Shown: positions 42,544 to 52,061, counted from the stretch's first letter. The stretch: DNA of 64,000 nucleotides from Actibacterium sp. MT2.3-13A (GCF_018139985.1 NZ_JAGSOU010000010.1:1-64000), one strand, 5' to 3'. Notes: a model not told the origin generated them from the letters alone. A program made the numbers and translations.

Positions 42544-42590
42544 ATGAAACAGATGAATCAATCATTGACAACAAATGAAACGAATGAAAC
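42544..42590. promoter_or_regulatory. Paired ATGAAAC direct repeats, candidate RpiR operators
   Basis: Four copies of ATGAAAC/ATGAATC lie at 42544, 42553, 42575 and 42584. They form two pairs with 9-base spacing inside each pair and 31 bases (about three helical turns) between pairs. On the plus strand they overlap TTGACA (42565-42570); on the minus strand TTGTCA with TTCATA 17 bases later gives a promoter toward the aminotransferase. Confidence 0.55.
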
Positions 42591-42625
42591 AAGATTTGTG
42601 ATCGCGAACCGGGGAGCATTGGGGT

Positions 42626-43489
42626 TTGACGGCAACATTCGAGCAGCGCCTGGCCGAGAATTACGAGCAACTCAGCGCCAAGCTGAGGCTCGCCGCCGAT
42701 TACGTCGCCGAGCACCCCGTCGATACCGCCACCCGCAGCCTGCGCGCCGTGGCGCAGGACAGCGGGCTGGCGCCGGCCACCTTCTCGCGGCTGGCGCGGG
42801 CGCTGGACTACGACGATTTCGAACAGCTGCGCGATTCGATGCGCGACAAGATCGGCCGCCGCGTGCACAGCTTCGCCGACCGGGCCGGGCGGCTGCAGCA
42901 GGATCACGGCGACGGGCCGCGCGGGTTCTTCGACGCCCATGCGGCGGCCTGCATGACCAACCTGCAGCGCCTGCATGACGACATGGACATCGCGCTTCTG
43001 GAGCGGGCGGTCGACCGCCTGCACCGCGCGCGCACCGTGACGGTGCTGGGTGCGCTGGGCTCGACCGGCATCGTCGAATACCTCGCCTACATGGCGAATT
43101 TCTGCTCCGGGAACTGGCGCATGGCGGGGCGCATGGGGGCCTCGCTCGGTGGTGCGCTGGTGGGGCTCGACAAGCGCGACGCGCTGGTCATCGTCACCAA
43201 GCCGCCGTTCTCGACCAATGCCATCCGCGCCGCCGAACTGGCGCGTGAGCAGGGCGTCTACGTCGTGGTGATCACCGACACCTACACCTGCCCGGCCCTG
43301 CGCCACTCCTCGGCCGGTTTCGTCGTGCCCACCGACAGCCCGCATTTCTATTCGTCCTATGTGGCCACGCTGTTTCTGGCCGAGACCATCGTCGGGATGC
43401 TGGTCAGCCGCGCCGGCCCCGCCGCGCGCGAGCGGATCGCGCAGATCGAGCAGAGAAATCACCGCCTGGAGGAAGTCTGGGACGGTTGA
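42626..43489 (+). CDS. MurR/RpiR family transcriptional regulator
   Basis: 287 residues. N-terminal winged helix (about residues 5-80) with [28 protein letters not shown], the RpiR HTH, then a SIS sugar/phosphate-binding domain (about 115-250) with [15 protein letters not shown] and the [14 protein letters not shown] site. TTG start at 42626 after GGGGAG. It lies between the divergent aminotransferase-BKACE pair and the TAXI-TRAP genes, and four ATGAAAC repeats lie just upstream; it probably controls all of these and itself. The ligand may be an intermediate of the imported compound. Confidence 0.88.
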   Translation: MTATFEQRLAENYEQLSAKLRLAADYVAEHPVDTATRSLRAVAQDSGLAPATFSRLARALDYDDFEQLRDSMRDKIGRRVHSFADRAGRLQQDHGDGPRGFFDAHAAACMTNLQRLHDDMDIALLERAVDRLHRARTVTVLGALGSTGIVEYLAYMANFCSGNWRMAGRMGASLGGALVGLDKRDALVIVTKPPFSTNAIRAAELAREQGVYVVVITDTYTCPALRHSSAGFVVPTDSPHFYSSYVATLFLAETIVGMLVSRAGPAARERIAQIEQRNHRLEEVWDG

Positions 43490-43533
43490 GCAACCAGGCA
43501 ACGACATCAAACCATCAAACAAGGGAGTTTGTG

Positions 43534-44502
43534 ATGTTTTCGAAGTTCAAGTTCACCGTGGCGGGGGCTGCGCTGGCCACCGCGATGGCGCCCGCGGCCA
43601 TGGCCGAGGAGTTCATCACCATCGGCACCGGCGGCGTGACCGGCGTGTATTACCCCACCGGCGGCGCGATCTGCCGCCTGGTGAACAAGGGCCGCAAGGA
43701 GCACGGCATCCGCTGCTCGGTCGAATCGACCGGCGGCTCGATCTACAACATCAACACCATCCGCGCCGGTGAGCTGGAATTCGGCGTCGCCCAGTCGGAC
43801 TGGCAGTATCACGCCTATCACGGCACCTCGAAATTCGAGGAGCAGGGCGCCTTCGAGGGGCTGCGCGCGGTGTTCTCGGTGCATCCCGAGCCCTTCACCG
43901 TGGTCGCCCGCGCCGATGCCGGCGTGACGACCTTCGACGACCTCAAGGGCAAGCGCGTGAACATCGGCAACCCCGGCTCGGGCCAGCGCGGCACGATGGA
44001 GGTGCTGCTGGAAGCCAAGGGTTGGACCACCGACGATTTCGCGCTCGCGACCGAGCTGAAGGCCGCCGAGCAGTCGGCCGCGCTCTGCGACAACCAGATC
44101 GACGCGATGGTCTATACCGTGGGTCATCCCTCGGGCTCGATCCAGGAGGCCACCACGGCCTGCGACTCGGTGCTGGTCAGCGTGAACGGTCCGACCATCG
44201 ACAAGCTGGTCGAGGAGAACTCCTACTACCGCAAGGCCACCATCCCCGGCGGCATGTATCGCGGCAACGACGCGGACGTGACCACCTTCGGCGTGGGCGC
44301 GACCTTCGTGACCTCGGCCGACGTCTCCGAAGAGGCGGTCTACACCGTGGTCAAATCGGTCTTCGACAATTTCGAGGACTTCAAGAAGCTGCACCCGGCC
44401 TTCGCCAATCTCGACCCGAAGGAAATGATCAGCGCCGGCCTGTCGGCCCCGCTGCACCCCGGTGCCGCGAAATACTACAAGGAACAGGGCTGGATCGACT
44501 GA
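43534..44502 (+). CDS. TAXI-type TRAP transporter substrate-binding protein
   Basis: 322 residues with a signal peptide cleaved at AMA/EE (residue 24). The mature protein begins [19 protein letters not shown], the TAXI family start, and contains [21 protein letters not shown] and [17 protein letters not shown] proteins capture organic acids such as glutamate or 2-oxoglutarate in the periplasm. AAGGGAG before the start is strong; GTG at 43531 is also in frame. A terminator follows, so this gene is probably expressed more than the permease. Confidence 0.93.
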   Translation: MFSKFKFTVAGAALATAMAPAAMAEEFITIGTGGVTGVYYPTGGAICRLVNKGRKEHGIRCSVESTGGSIYNINTIRAGELEFGVAQSDWQYHAYHGTSKFEEQGAFEGLRAVFSVHPEPFTVVARADAGVTTFDDLKGKRVNIGNPGSGQRGTMEVLLEAKGWTTDDFALATELKAAEQSAALCDNQIDAMVYTVGHPSGSIQEATTACDSVLVSVNGPTIDKLVEENSYYRKATIPGGMYRGNDADVTTFGVGATFVTSADVSEEAVYTVVKSVFDNFEDFKKLHPAFANLDPKEMISAGLSAPLHPGAAKYYKEQGWID

Positions 44503-44515
44503 GCCCCGGCAACCG

Positions 44516-44548
44516 AAGGGGCGCAGCGCATGCGCCCCTTTTCCTTTT
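44516..44548 (+). terminator. Rho-independent terminator after the TAXI gene
   Basis: A perfect 10-bp stem (AAGGGGCGCA/TGCGCCCCTT, 44516-44525 and 44531-44540) with a five-base loop, followed by TTCCTTTT. It stands between the binding protein and the permease, so readthrough would set their ratio. Confidence 0.75.
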
Positions 44549-44603
44549 GAGGTATTGAGAACAGGACGCCGCGGGTCTCGCGGCCAGCCGGGGAGAGCGC
44601 GCA

Positions 44604-47216
44604 ATGGTGGACGACAAGAACAAGGGCACGCCGCTGAGCGAGGAAGAGCTGCAGGAGCTGGTGGCCTCATCCGATTCCGGGGCGCGCAGCCCGGCCGGAG
44701 AGGTCGGCCTGTTCCTGGCCGCGGTGGCGGTCATCTGGTCGCTGTTCCAGGTGGTGCTGGCCTCGCCCGTCGCCAACTATGTGCTGCCCGGCGATGTTAT
44801 CAACAACAGCCGCCAGATCCACCTCGCCTTCGCGATCTTCCTGGCCTTCACCGCCTATCCGGCGCTGCGCACCAGCCCGCGCCATCATATCCCGGTGCAG
44901 GATTGGGTCATGGCCATCGCGGGCGCGGGGATCGCGATGTATGGCTACATCTTCTACCAGAAGATCGTCGATGCCGGGGGGCTGGCCGACAACTCGGACA
45001 AATGGTTCGCGCTGGCCGGCCTCGTCCTGCTGTTCGAGGCCGCCCGTCGTGCGCTGGGGCCGGCCATGGCGATCATCGCCACGATATTCCTGGCCTATGT
45101 GTTCTTCGGCTCCTCCGGCTGGGTGCCCGAGGTGATCCGCTGGAAGGGCGCCTCGCTGCAAAAGGCGATGAGCCACATGTGGATCACCTCCGAGGGGGTG
45201 TTTGGCATCGCGCTGGGCGTCTCGACCAAGTTCGTCTTTCTCTTCGTGCTGTTCGGCGCGCTTTTGGACAAGGCCGGCGCGGGCAACTATTTCATCAAGA
45301 TGGCCTTCGGCGCGCTCGGCCACCTGCGCGGCGGCCCGGCCAAGGCGGCGGTCGTGGGCTCGGCCGCGACCGGCCTGATCTCGGGCTCATCCATCGCCAA
45401 CGTGGTCACCACCGGCACCTTCACCATCCCGCTGATGAAGCGCGTGGGCTTTTCCAGCGAAAAGGCCGGCGCGGTTGAAGTGGCAAGTTCGGTCAACGGC
45501 CAGATCATGCCGCCGGTGATGGGCGCCGCCGCCTTCCTGATGGTGGAATATGTCGGCATTTCCTACGTCGATGTGATCCGGCACGCCTTCCTGCCCGCCG
45601 CGATCAGCTACATGGCGCTGGTATACATCGTCCATCTGGAGGCGGTGAAGAGCAACATGCCCACGCTCGGCAGCCGGGTGGTCAGCCTCGGCAAGACGAT
45701 CGGCGGCATGGCCGCCTTTTTCGCCGGGTTCGCGGCGCTGTGCTACGGCGTCAAGTTCCCGGTGGGCTGGGTCGTGGCGCTGGTCCCCGAGGGCGCGGGC
45801 TGGGTGCTGGCCGCGCTGATCTTTACGGCCTATGCGGCGCTGCTGTGGCTGGCCGCGCAAACCGCCGATCTGGAGCCCGACGACCCCAATGCGCCGGACG
45901 TGGAACTGCCCGTGGTGGGCGAGATCTACAAATCCGGCCTCTATTTCCTGCTGCCCATCGTGGTGCTGGTCTATTTCCTGATGATCGAGCAGAAATCGCC
46001 CGGTCTGTCTGCGTTCTGGGCGACGGCGCTGCTGTTCGTCATCCTGCTGACCCAGCGCCCGCTGAAGGCGATGTTCCGCGGGCAAAGCGAGACGGCAGAT
46101 GCCTTCCGCGCCGGTGTCGCGGATCTGGTGCAGGGCCTGATCGACGGCGCGCGCAACATGATCGGCATCGGCCTGGCCACCGCCACCGCCGGCGTGATCG
46201 TGGGCACGGTGACGCTGACCGGGGTCGGGCAGGTCATGGCCGACCTGGTGGAGTTTCTGTCGGGCGGCAACCTGATCATCATGCTGGTCATGGTGGGGCT
46301 GCTGAGCCTCGTCCTGGGCATGGGGCTGCCGACCACGGCCAACTACATCGTCGTCAGTTCGCTGATGGCCGGCGTCGTGGTGGAACTGGGCGCGCAGAGC
46401 GGGCTGATCGTGCCGCTGATCGCGGTGCACTTGTTCGTGTTCTATTTCGGCATCATGGCCGACGTGACCCCGCCCGTGGGGCTGGCGAGCTTCGCCGCCG
46501 CCGCGGTGTCGGGGGGGGATGCGATCCGCACCGGCTTCACCGCCTTCTTCTACAGCCTTCGGACCGTGGCGCTGCCCTTCGTGTTCATCTTCAACACCGA
46601 CCTTCTGCTGATCGACGTGACCTGGGCGCAGGGCATCCTGGTGGCGGTCGTGGCCTCGGTCGCGATCCTGGTCTTCACCGCGGGCACGATGGGCTGGTTC
46701 CTGACCCGCTCGCGGCTCTATGAAAGCGTGGCGCTGGTGCTGGTGTCCTTCGTGCTGTTCCGGCCCGATTTCTTCATGGACCGGATCCAGCCGCCCTTCG
46801 AGAGGGTTGCGCCGGCCGCGCTGGAACAGGCGCTGGACAGGGCCCATCCCGGCGCCGAGCTGCGGGTGGTGGTCTCCGGCCCCGATTTCGACACCGGCGA
46901 GATCAAGGAGACGACGCTGCTTCTGGCGGTCGAGGGAGAGGGCGCGGGTGCCGAACGGCTGGACGGTTTCGGGCTGCTGCTGATGGAGGAGGGCGACGCC
47001 GTGAAGATGGACGAGCCGATGTTCGGCTCGCCGTTTTCCGAGGCACTCAGCAGCTTCGACTTCTACGGGGATGACCCGGTGGTGCTGAAATCGGTCAAGG
47101 CGCCGGCCGACCAGCTGCCCAAGGAGATCCTCTTTGTGCCGGCGCTCGCCCTGCTGGGCCTGATCGCCTATCTGCAATCGGCCCGCGCGCGCCAGGAAAA
47201 AGGAGTTCCCGCATGA
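44604..47216 (+). CDS. TRAP transporter permease, fused 4TM-12TM (TAXI system)
   Basis: 870 residues. The DctQ-like small and DctM-like large subunits are in one chain, as is usual for TAXI systems. Seen: a soluble N-terminus of about 30 residues, an N-terminal set of helices, then the large-subunit signatures ATGLISGSSIANVVTTGTFTIPLMKR and GLLSLVLGMGLPTTANY. A final unusual segment of about 120 residues (from about 735 to 845) is mostly soluble (RVVVSGPDFDTGEIKETT). It overlaps UspA by four bases. The substrate is probably the amino or keto compound handled by the nearby aminotransferase and BKACE enzyme. Confidence 0.92.
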   Translation: MVDDKNKGTPLSEEELQELVASSDSGARSPAGEVGLFLAAVAVIWSLFQVVLASPVANYVLPGDVINNSRQIHLAFAIFLAFTAYPALRTSPRHHIPVQDWVMAIAGAGIAMYGYIFYQKIVDAGGLADNSDKWFALAGLVLLFEAARRALGPAMAIIATIFLAYVFFGSSGWVPEVIRWKGASLQKAMSHMWITSEGVFGIALGVSTKFVFLFVLFGALLDKAGAGNYFIKMAFGALGHLRGGPAKAAVVGSAATGLISGSSIANVVTTGTFTIPLMKRVGFSSEKAGAVEVASSVNGQIMPPVMGAAAFLMVEYVGISYVDVIRHAFLPAAISYMALVYIVHLEAVKSNMPTLGSRVVSLGKTIGGMAAFFAGFAALCYGVKFPVGWVVALVPEGAGWVLAALIFTAYAALLWLAAQTADLEPDDPNAPDVELPVVGEIYKSGLYFLLPIVVLVYFLMIEQKSPGLSAFWATALLFVILLTQRPLKAMFRGQSETADAFRAGVADLVQGLIDGARNMIGIGLATATAGVIVGTVTLTGVGQVMADLVEFLSGGNLIIMLVMVGLLSLVLGMGLPTTANYIVVSSLMAGVVVELGAQSGLIVPLIAVHLFVFYFGIMADVTPPVGLASFAAAAVSGGDAIRTGFTAFFYSLRTVALPFVFIFNTDLLLIDVTWAQGILVAVVASVAILVFTAGTMGWFLTRSRLYESVALVLVSFVLFRPDFFMDRIQPPFERVAPAALEQALDRAHPGAELRVVVSGPDFDTGEIKETTLLLAVEGEGAGAERLDGFGLLLMEEGDAVKMDEPMFGSPFSEALSSFDFYGDDPVVLKSVKAPADQLPKEILFVPALALLGLIAYLQSARARQEKGVPA

Positions 47217-47644
47217 AAGGCCCCGTTCTCTGTGCCGTCGATATCTCCAACAAGGGGCAGGACATCGAGGTCCTGAAGGCCGCCGCCCGCATGGCCGAGA
47301 TGGAGGGCGCGCAGCTCGACGTCATCACCGTGGTGCCCGACTATGGCATGAGCGTGGCCGGCAGCTATTTCGACCCCAAACACCACGCCAAGGCCGTGGC
47401 CGAGACCAGGCGCCTGCTGAACGAACTGGTCGAACAGGCGATCGGGGCCGAGGCGAACAAGGCGGTGCGACACATCGTGGCCACCGGGCGCGCCTATGAC
47501 GAGATCCTGCATGTCGCCAGGACCGACGGCGCGGGGCTGATCGTGATCGGCGCGCACAAGCCCGATTTCAAGGATTACCTTCTGGGTCCGAACGCCGCGC
47601 GGGTGGTGCGCCATTCCAAATGTTCGGTGCTGGTCGTGCGCTAG
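47213..47644 (+). CDS. Universal stress protein (UspA family), TRAP-associated
   Basis: 143 residues. Begins ILCAVDIS-like (PVLCAVDISNKGQD) and ends with the nucleotide-binding signature DGAGLIVIGAHKPDFKDYLLG...ARVVRHSKCSVLVVR. Overlaps the permease by four bases (ATGA). UspA proteins encoded with TRAP operons, such as TeaD in Halomonas, regulate the transporter and bind ATP; the same is likely here. Confidence 0.88.
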   Translation: MKGPVLCAVDISNKGQDIEVLKAAARMAEMEGAQLDVITVVPDYGMSVAGSYFDPKHHAKAVAETRRLLNELVEQAIGAEANKAVRHIVATGRAYDEILHVARTDGAGLIVIGAHKPDFKDYLLGPNAARVVRHSKCSVLVVR

Positions 47645-47720
47645 GCGCCGGGCGCGCGGCCCGGACCGCCAGTTCGATCTTGACCGCGCCGCGTCCATGC
47701 AATAGCCACGGCCCTGTCTG

Positions 47721-47794
47721 GCGGGTATGGTGAAATGGTATCACACGAGCCTTCCAAGCTCTTGGTGCGGGTTCGATTCCCGCTACCCGCTCCA
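47721..47794 (+). tRNA. tRNA-Gly (anticodon TCC)
   Basis: 74 bases including an encoded CCA. Acceptor GCGGGTA pairs with TACCCGC; D-arm GTGA...TCAC; anticodon loop CTTCCAA with TCC at 47753-47755; T-arm GCGGG-TTCGATT-CCCGC. Reads GGA (and by wobble GGG). It sits between UspA and the ABC exporter. Confidence 0.97.
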
Positions 47795-47871
47795 GCCTCT
47801 CCCCGCGACGGAACGCCCTGCTTGTTGTCCTGTGCCTGACGCCGTAAGACAGGCCAAACGGGAGAGCATGC

Positions 47872-49668
47872 ATGGCGCGAAGAAACGGGCAGGTTGTCGA
47901 AGAGCGGGAAAAATCCAAACGCGTGGGCGCGTTGCAGGGGCTTGCGCCCTTCCTCGTCCCCTACAAGGCGCTGATGGCCGGTGCGCTGGTTGCGCTGGTG
48001 CTGACCGCCACCGTCTCGCTGATCCTGCCGCTGGCGGTGCGCCGCGTCGTCGACGGGTTCGAGACCGAGGCCGCCCGGCTGCTCGATCAGTATTTCCTGG
48101 CCGCGCTCGGCATCGCGGGGCTGCTCGCGCTGGGCACGGGGCTGCGCTACTACCTTGTCACCCGGCTGGGCGAGCGGGTGGTGGCCGACATCCGCAAGGC
48201 GGTGTTCGACCGCATGATCGGGATGAGCCCGGCCTTCTACGAAAAGATCATGACCGGCGAGGTGCTCAGCCGGATCACCACCGACACCACGCTGATCCTC
48301 AGCGTGATCGGCTCGTCGGTCTCCATCGCGCTGCGCAACATGCTGATCTTCCTCGGCGGGCTGGTGCTGATGCTGCTGACCTCAGCCAAGCTGACGGCGC
48401 TGGTTCTGCTGCTGGTGCCCGCGGTGGTGGTGCCGATCATCGTGCTGGGCCGCCGCCTGCGGAAGCTGAGCCGCGAGAACCAGGACTGGATCGCCGCCTC
48501 CTCCGGCAGCGCGTCCGAGGCGCTGCTGTCGGTGCAGACGGTGCAGGCCTTCACCGCCGAGCGCCAGACCAGCGCGCATTTCCATGACGTTACCGAGAAG
48601 AGCTTCGTCTCGGCGAAGAAGCGCATCGGCACCCGCGCGGTTATGACGGTGATCGTGATCTTCCTGGTCTTCGCCGGCGTGGTGGGCGTGCTGTGGATCG
48701 GCGCGCGCGACGTGCGCGCAGACGCGATGAGCGTGGGCGAGTTGGTGCAGTTCGTCATCTTCTCGGTCATGGTGGCCGGCGCCGTGGGCGCCCTGTCCGA
48801 GGTCTGGGGCGAGTTGCAGCGCGCCGCCGGCGCGACCGAGCGCCTGGTCGAGCTGCTGCGCGCCGCCGACAGCGTGACCGACCCCGCACAGCCGCTGCCG
48901 CTGCCCGCGCCGGTCCAGGGCGGGATCGCCTTCGAGAACGTCACCTTCCACTATCCGGCGCGGCCCGACACGGCGGCGCTGGACGGCATCGACCTGAAGG
49001 TCCGGCCGGGCGAGACGGTGGCGCTGGTCGGCCCCTCGGGGGCGGGCAAGTCCACCATCATCCAGTTGCTGCTGCGCTTCTACGACCCGGATCGCGGCCA
49101 GATCACCCTGGACGGCGTGGCGCTGAACGCGATGACGCGCGACACCTTCCGCCGTGCGGTCGCGCTGGTGCCGCAGGATCCGGTGATCTTTGCCGACACC
49201 GCGCGCGAGAACATCCGCTTCGGCCGGCCCGACGCCACCGACGCCGAGGTCGAGGCCGCCGCCCGCGCCGCGGCCGCGCATGACTTCCTGTCCAAGCTGC
49301 CCGAGGGCTACGACAGCTATGTGGGCGAGCGCGGCGTGATGCTGTCGGGCGGGCAGAAGCAGCGCATCGCCATCGCCCGCGCCATCCTGCGCGACGCGCC
49401 GGTGCTGCTGCTGGACGAGGCGACCTCGGCGCTGGATGCCGAAAGCGAGCGCGCGGTGCAGAACGCGGTCGAGGCGATGTCCGCCGACCGCACCACGCTC
49501 ATCGTTGCCCACCGGCTGGCCACGGTGAAGAAGGCCGACCGCATCGTCGTCTTCGACGAGGGCCGCATCGTGGCCGAGGGCACCCATGACGAGTTGGTCA
49601 AGGGCGGCGGGCTTTACGCCCGGCTGGCGCGGCTGCAATTCACCGACGGGGCTGTCGACGCCGCCTGA
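47872..49668 (+). CDS. ABC transporter, fused permease and ATPase (exporter type)
   Basis: 598 residues. Six membrane helices (about 25-330) followed by one ATPase with Walker A GPSGAGKST (about residue 387), Q-loop LVPQDPVIF, signature LSGGQKQ (about 489), Walker B VLLLDEATSALD and the H-loop VAHRL. Half-transporter of the MsbA/TAP type that should work as a homodimer. The first 20 residues are charged and soluble. The cargo cannot be told; lipids, peptides and drugs are all possible. GGGAGAG precedes the ATG. It stands alone between tRNA-Gly and an acyl-CoA synthetase. Confidence 0.92.
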   Translation: MARRNGQVVEEREKSKRVGALQGLAPFLVPYKALMAGALVALVLTATVSLILPLAVRRVVDGFETEAARLLDQYFLAALGIAGLLALGTGLRYYLVTRLGERVVADIRKAVFDRMIGMSPAFYEKIMTGEVLSRITTDTTLILSVIGSSVSIALRNMLIFLGGLVLMLLTSAKLTALVLLLVPAVVVPIIVLGRRLRKLSRENQDWIAASSGSASEALLSVQTVQAFTAERQTSAHFHDVTEKSFVSAKKRIGTRAVMTVIVIFLVFAGVVGVLWIGARDVRADAMSVGELVQFVIFSVMVAGAVGALSEVWGELQRAAGATERLVELLRAADSVTDPAQPLPLPAPVQGGIAFENVTFHYPARPDTAALDGIDLKVRPGETVALVGPSGAGKSTIIQLLLRFYDPDRGQITLDGVALNAMTRDTFRRAVALVPQDPVIFADTARENIRFGRPDATDAEVEAAARAAAAHDFLSKLPEGYDSYVGERGVMLSGGQKQRIAIARAILRDAPVLLLDEATSALDAESERAVQNAVEAMSADRTTLIVAHRLATVKKADRIVVFDEGRIVAEGTHDELVKGGGLYARLARLQFTDGAVDAA

Positions 49669-49794
49669 CGTGGCGGCGCGCGCGCCCTGACGTTGCGTAT
49701 CGGCGGGGCAGGCGGCTTGCGGTGGCGCGCGTTTCTTTCCATCCTAAATCCAAGAGGATGCCCGCAAAGGGCACAGGGGAGGGGAGATCACAGC

Positions 49795-51690
49795 ATGGGC
49801 CGTTTCGCATCCATCGCGGACCGCGATGCCATAGAACAGGAGATGGCGTGGCAGGCGCGCGGCCTGCCGGCCACCGTCTACGGCGTGCTCAGCCGCACCG
49901 CCGGGCGGCACGGGGACCGCAACGCGATCTCCTTCCAGATCACCTCGGGCCCGAAGGATCGCGCCGAGACCCTGACCTGGCGGGCGTTCCACGCCAAGGT
50001 GACCCAGGCGGCCAACATGTTCCGAGCCCTCGGCGTGCATGAGGGTGACGTGATCGCCTATGTCCTGCCCAACTGCAACGAAACCGCCATCACCCTGCTG
50101 GCGGGCGCCACCGCGGGCATCGTCAACCCGATCAACCCGCTCCTGGAGCCCGAGCAGATCGGCGCCATCCTGCGCGAGACCAATGCCAAGGTGGTGGTCA
50201 CGCTGAAAAGCTTTCCCAAGACCGACATCGCCCAGAAGGTGGCCGAGGCGGTGAACCACGCGCCGCATGTCACCACCGTTCTGGAGGTCGACCTGTTGCG
50301 CTATCTCGGACCGCCGAAAAGCTGGATCGTGCCGCTGATCCGGCCCAGAAACGACGGCGCGCACCATGCCGACGTTCTGGATTTCCACGCCGAGATGGCC
50401 AGGCACCCCTCGGACCGGCTGGAATTCGACGAGGCGCAGCGGGACCGCGTCGCTGCCTATTTCCACACCGGGGGCACAACCGGCATGCCCAAGGTGGCGC
50501 AGCACAAGCACTCGGGCATGATCTACAACGGCTGGCTGGGCGACAGGCTGCTGTTCGAAGCCGATCACAACGTGATCTGCCCGCTGCCGCTGTTCCACGT
50601 CTTCGCCTGCCACGTCATCCTGATGGCGATGGTGACCTCCGGGGCGCATGTGATCTTTCCCACGCCCGCGGGCTATCGCGGCGACGGCGTGTTCGACAAT
50701 TTCTGGAAGCTGGTGGAGCGCTGGAAGGTGACCTTTATCATCACCGTGCCCACCGCCATCGCCGCGCTGATGCAGCGCCCGGTGGATGCCGATGTCTCCA
50801 GCCTGCGGACCGCCTTTTCCGGGTCGGCGCCGCTGCCGGTGGAGCTTTACAACCGTTTCGAGAAGGCCACCGGCGTGACCCTGGTCGAGGGCTACGGCCT
50901 GACCGAGGCGACCTGCCTGGTGTCGTGCAACCCGCCGGACGGCCAGAAGAAGATCGGCTCCGTCGGCATCCCCTTCCCCTATACCGACGTGCGGATCCTG
51001 CATTGCGATGCCGAGGGCAATATCGGCCGCGAATGCGGCGTGGACGAAGTCGGCGAGATCTGCGTGTCGAACCCCGGCGTGTTCGAAGGCTCGACCTATA
51101 CCGAGGAGGCCAGGAATCTCGGCCTGTTCGCCGACGGGAGATACCTGCGCACGGGCGATCTGGGGCGGCTCGACGCCGAGGGCTATCTTTACATTACCGG
51201 CCGGGCCAAGGACCTGATCATCCGCGGCGGTCACAACATCGACCCCGCCGAGATCGAGGAGGCGCTGGCCGGCCATGAGCAAGTGGCCTTTGCCGGGGCG
51301 ATCGGGCAGCCCGACAGTTTCGCGGGCGAACTGCCCTGCGCCTATGTCGAGCTGGTGGCGGGCGCGACGGTGACGGCCGAAGAGCTGATGGATTATGCAA
51401 AGGTGCATGTCCACGAACGCGCTGCCGTCCCGAAACACATTGAAATACTTGGAGAATTGCCAAAGACCGCGGTGGGAAAGGTGTTCAAGCCCGCGCTGCG
51501 AAAGCTGGCCATCGCCCGGGTCTATGACGCCGCGCTATCCGAGGCTGGGCACGCCGCGCGCGTGGGCGAGGTGATCGAGGACAAGAAGCGCGGGCTGGTG
51601 GCCCGGCTGGTCAGGACCGGCGATGTGAACGAGGAGGCGGTCACGCATCTGCTGGGCGAATACACCCGGCCGTGGGAATGGGCGGAGTGA
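49795..51690 (+). CDS. Acyl-CoA synthetase (AMP-binding)
   Basis: 631 residues, about 80 longer than common fatty acyl ligases. ANL motifs: YFHTGGTTGMPKVAQHKHS, EGYGLTEATCLVS, RTGDLGRLDAEGYLYITGRAKD, and the catalytic Lys in KTAVGKVFKPALR. The extra length is at the C-terminus (VYDAALSEAGHAARVGEVI onward), after the usual end. A strong site (AGGGGAGGGGAG) sets the start at 49795. The acyl substrate is unknown; no beta-oxidation genes are next to it. Confidence 0.88.
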   Translation: MGRFASIADRDAIEQEMAWQARGLPATVYGVLSRTAGRHGDRNAISFQITSGPKDRAETLTWRAFHAKVTQAANMFRALGVHEGDVIAYVLPNCNETAITLLAGATAGIVNPINPLLEPEQIGAILRETNAKVVVTLKSFPKTDIAQKVAEAVNHAPHVTTVLEVDLLRYLGPPKSWIVPLIRPRNDGAHHADVLDFHAEMARHPSDRLEFDEAQRDRVAAYFHTGGTTGMPKVAQHKHSGMIYNGWLGDRLLFEADHNVICPLPLFHVFACHVILMAMVTSGAHVIFPTPAGYRGDGVFDNFWKLVERWKVTFIITVPTAIAALMQRPVDADVSSLRTAFSGSAPLPVELYNRFEKATGVTLVEGYGLTEATCLVSCNPPDGQKKIGSVGIPFPYTDVRILHCDAEGNIGRECGVDEVGEICVSNPGVFEGSTYTEEARNLGLFADGRYLRTGDLGRLDAEGYLYITGRAKDLIIRGGHNIDPAEIEEALAGHEQVAFAGAIGQPDSFAGELPCAYVELVAGATVTAEELMDYAKVHVHERAAVPKHIEILGELPKTAVGKVFKPALRKLAIARVYDAALSEAGHAARVGEVIEDKKRGLVARLVRTGDVNEEAVTHLLGEYTRPWEWAE

Positions 51691-51705
51691 GCTGCGCCCT
51701 CTTTT

Positions 51706-51744
51706 ATTCAATATCTTGAATGTGAGGCGGTCTTGATCTATTTT
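51706..51744 (+). promoter_or_regulatory. Promoter with SqrR/BigR-like operator before the DUF2892 gene
   Basis: ATTC-N8-GAAT (51706-51721, itself the inverted repeat ATTCAA/TTGAAT) matches the SqrR operator consensus from Rhodobacter. Its right half TTGAAT (51716-51721) doubles as a -35 box, with TATTTT 17 bases later (51739-51744), so a bound repressor would block the promoter. Confidence 0.6.
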
Positions 51745-51796
51745 CTAGGGGAAACGGGCGCGCGGTGCGCCCGGTCCAAGTTGTAGGAACCCTGCC

Positions 51797-52000
51797 ATGA
51801 CCCTTGACCGCGCCGTGATGGCCTTCGCCGGCATCATGATCCTGCTGAGCGTCGTTCTGACCGTCTACGTCTCGCATTACTTCGTCTGGTTCACCGTGTT
51901 CATCGGGTTGAACCTGCTGCAATCGACCTTCACCGGGTTCTGCCCGGCGGCGAACATTTTCAAGAAGCTGGGCGCGAAATCCGGCTGCGCCTTCGAATGA
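51797..52000 (+). CDS. DUF2892 (YgaP-like) inner-membrane protein
   Basis: 67 residues: two membrane helices (IMILLSVVLTVYVSHYFVWFTVFIG as a near-continuous hydrophobic stretch, then a short turn) and the family motif STFTGFCPAANIFKKLG with a Cys, plus a second Cys near the end (SGCAFE). DUF2892 proteins are often linked with sulfide, rhodanese and persulfide genes. The upstream ATTC-N8-GAAT operator fits such a link. AGGA lies about eight bases before the ATG. Confidence 0.85.
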   Translation: MTLDRAVMAFAGIMILLSVVLTVYVSHYFVWFTVFIGLNLLQSTFTGFCPAANIFKKLGAKSGCAFE

Positions 52001-52061
52001 CGGTTAACGCCGGATCGGGGCATGCGACCTCCGTGTGATGTGACCGGCACATGAGTCCTAA

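Noticed and set aside
42489-42978. Plus-strand 162-codon frame overlapping the RpiR gene
   Set aside because: It lies in another frame of the regulator and its upstream region, is Arg/Ala-rich, and has no domain.
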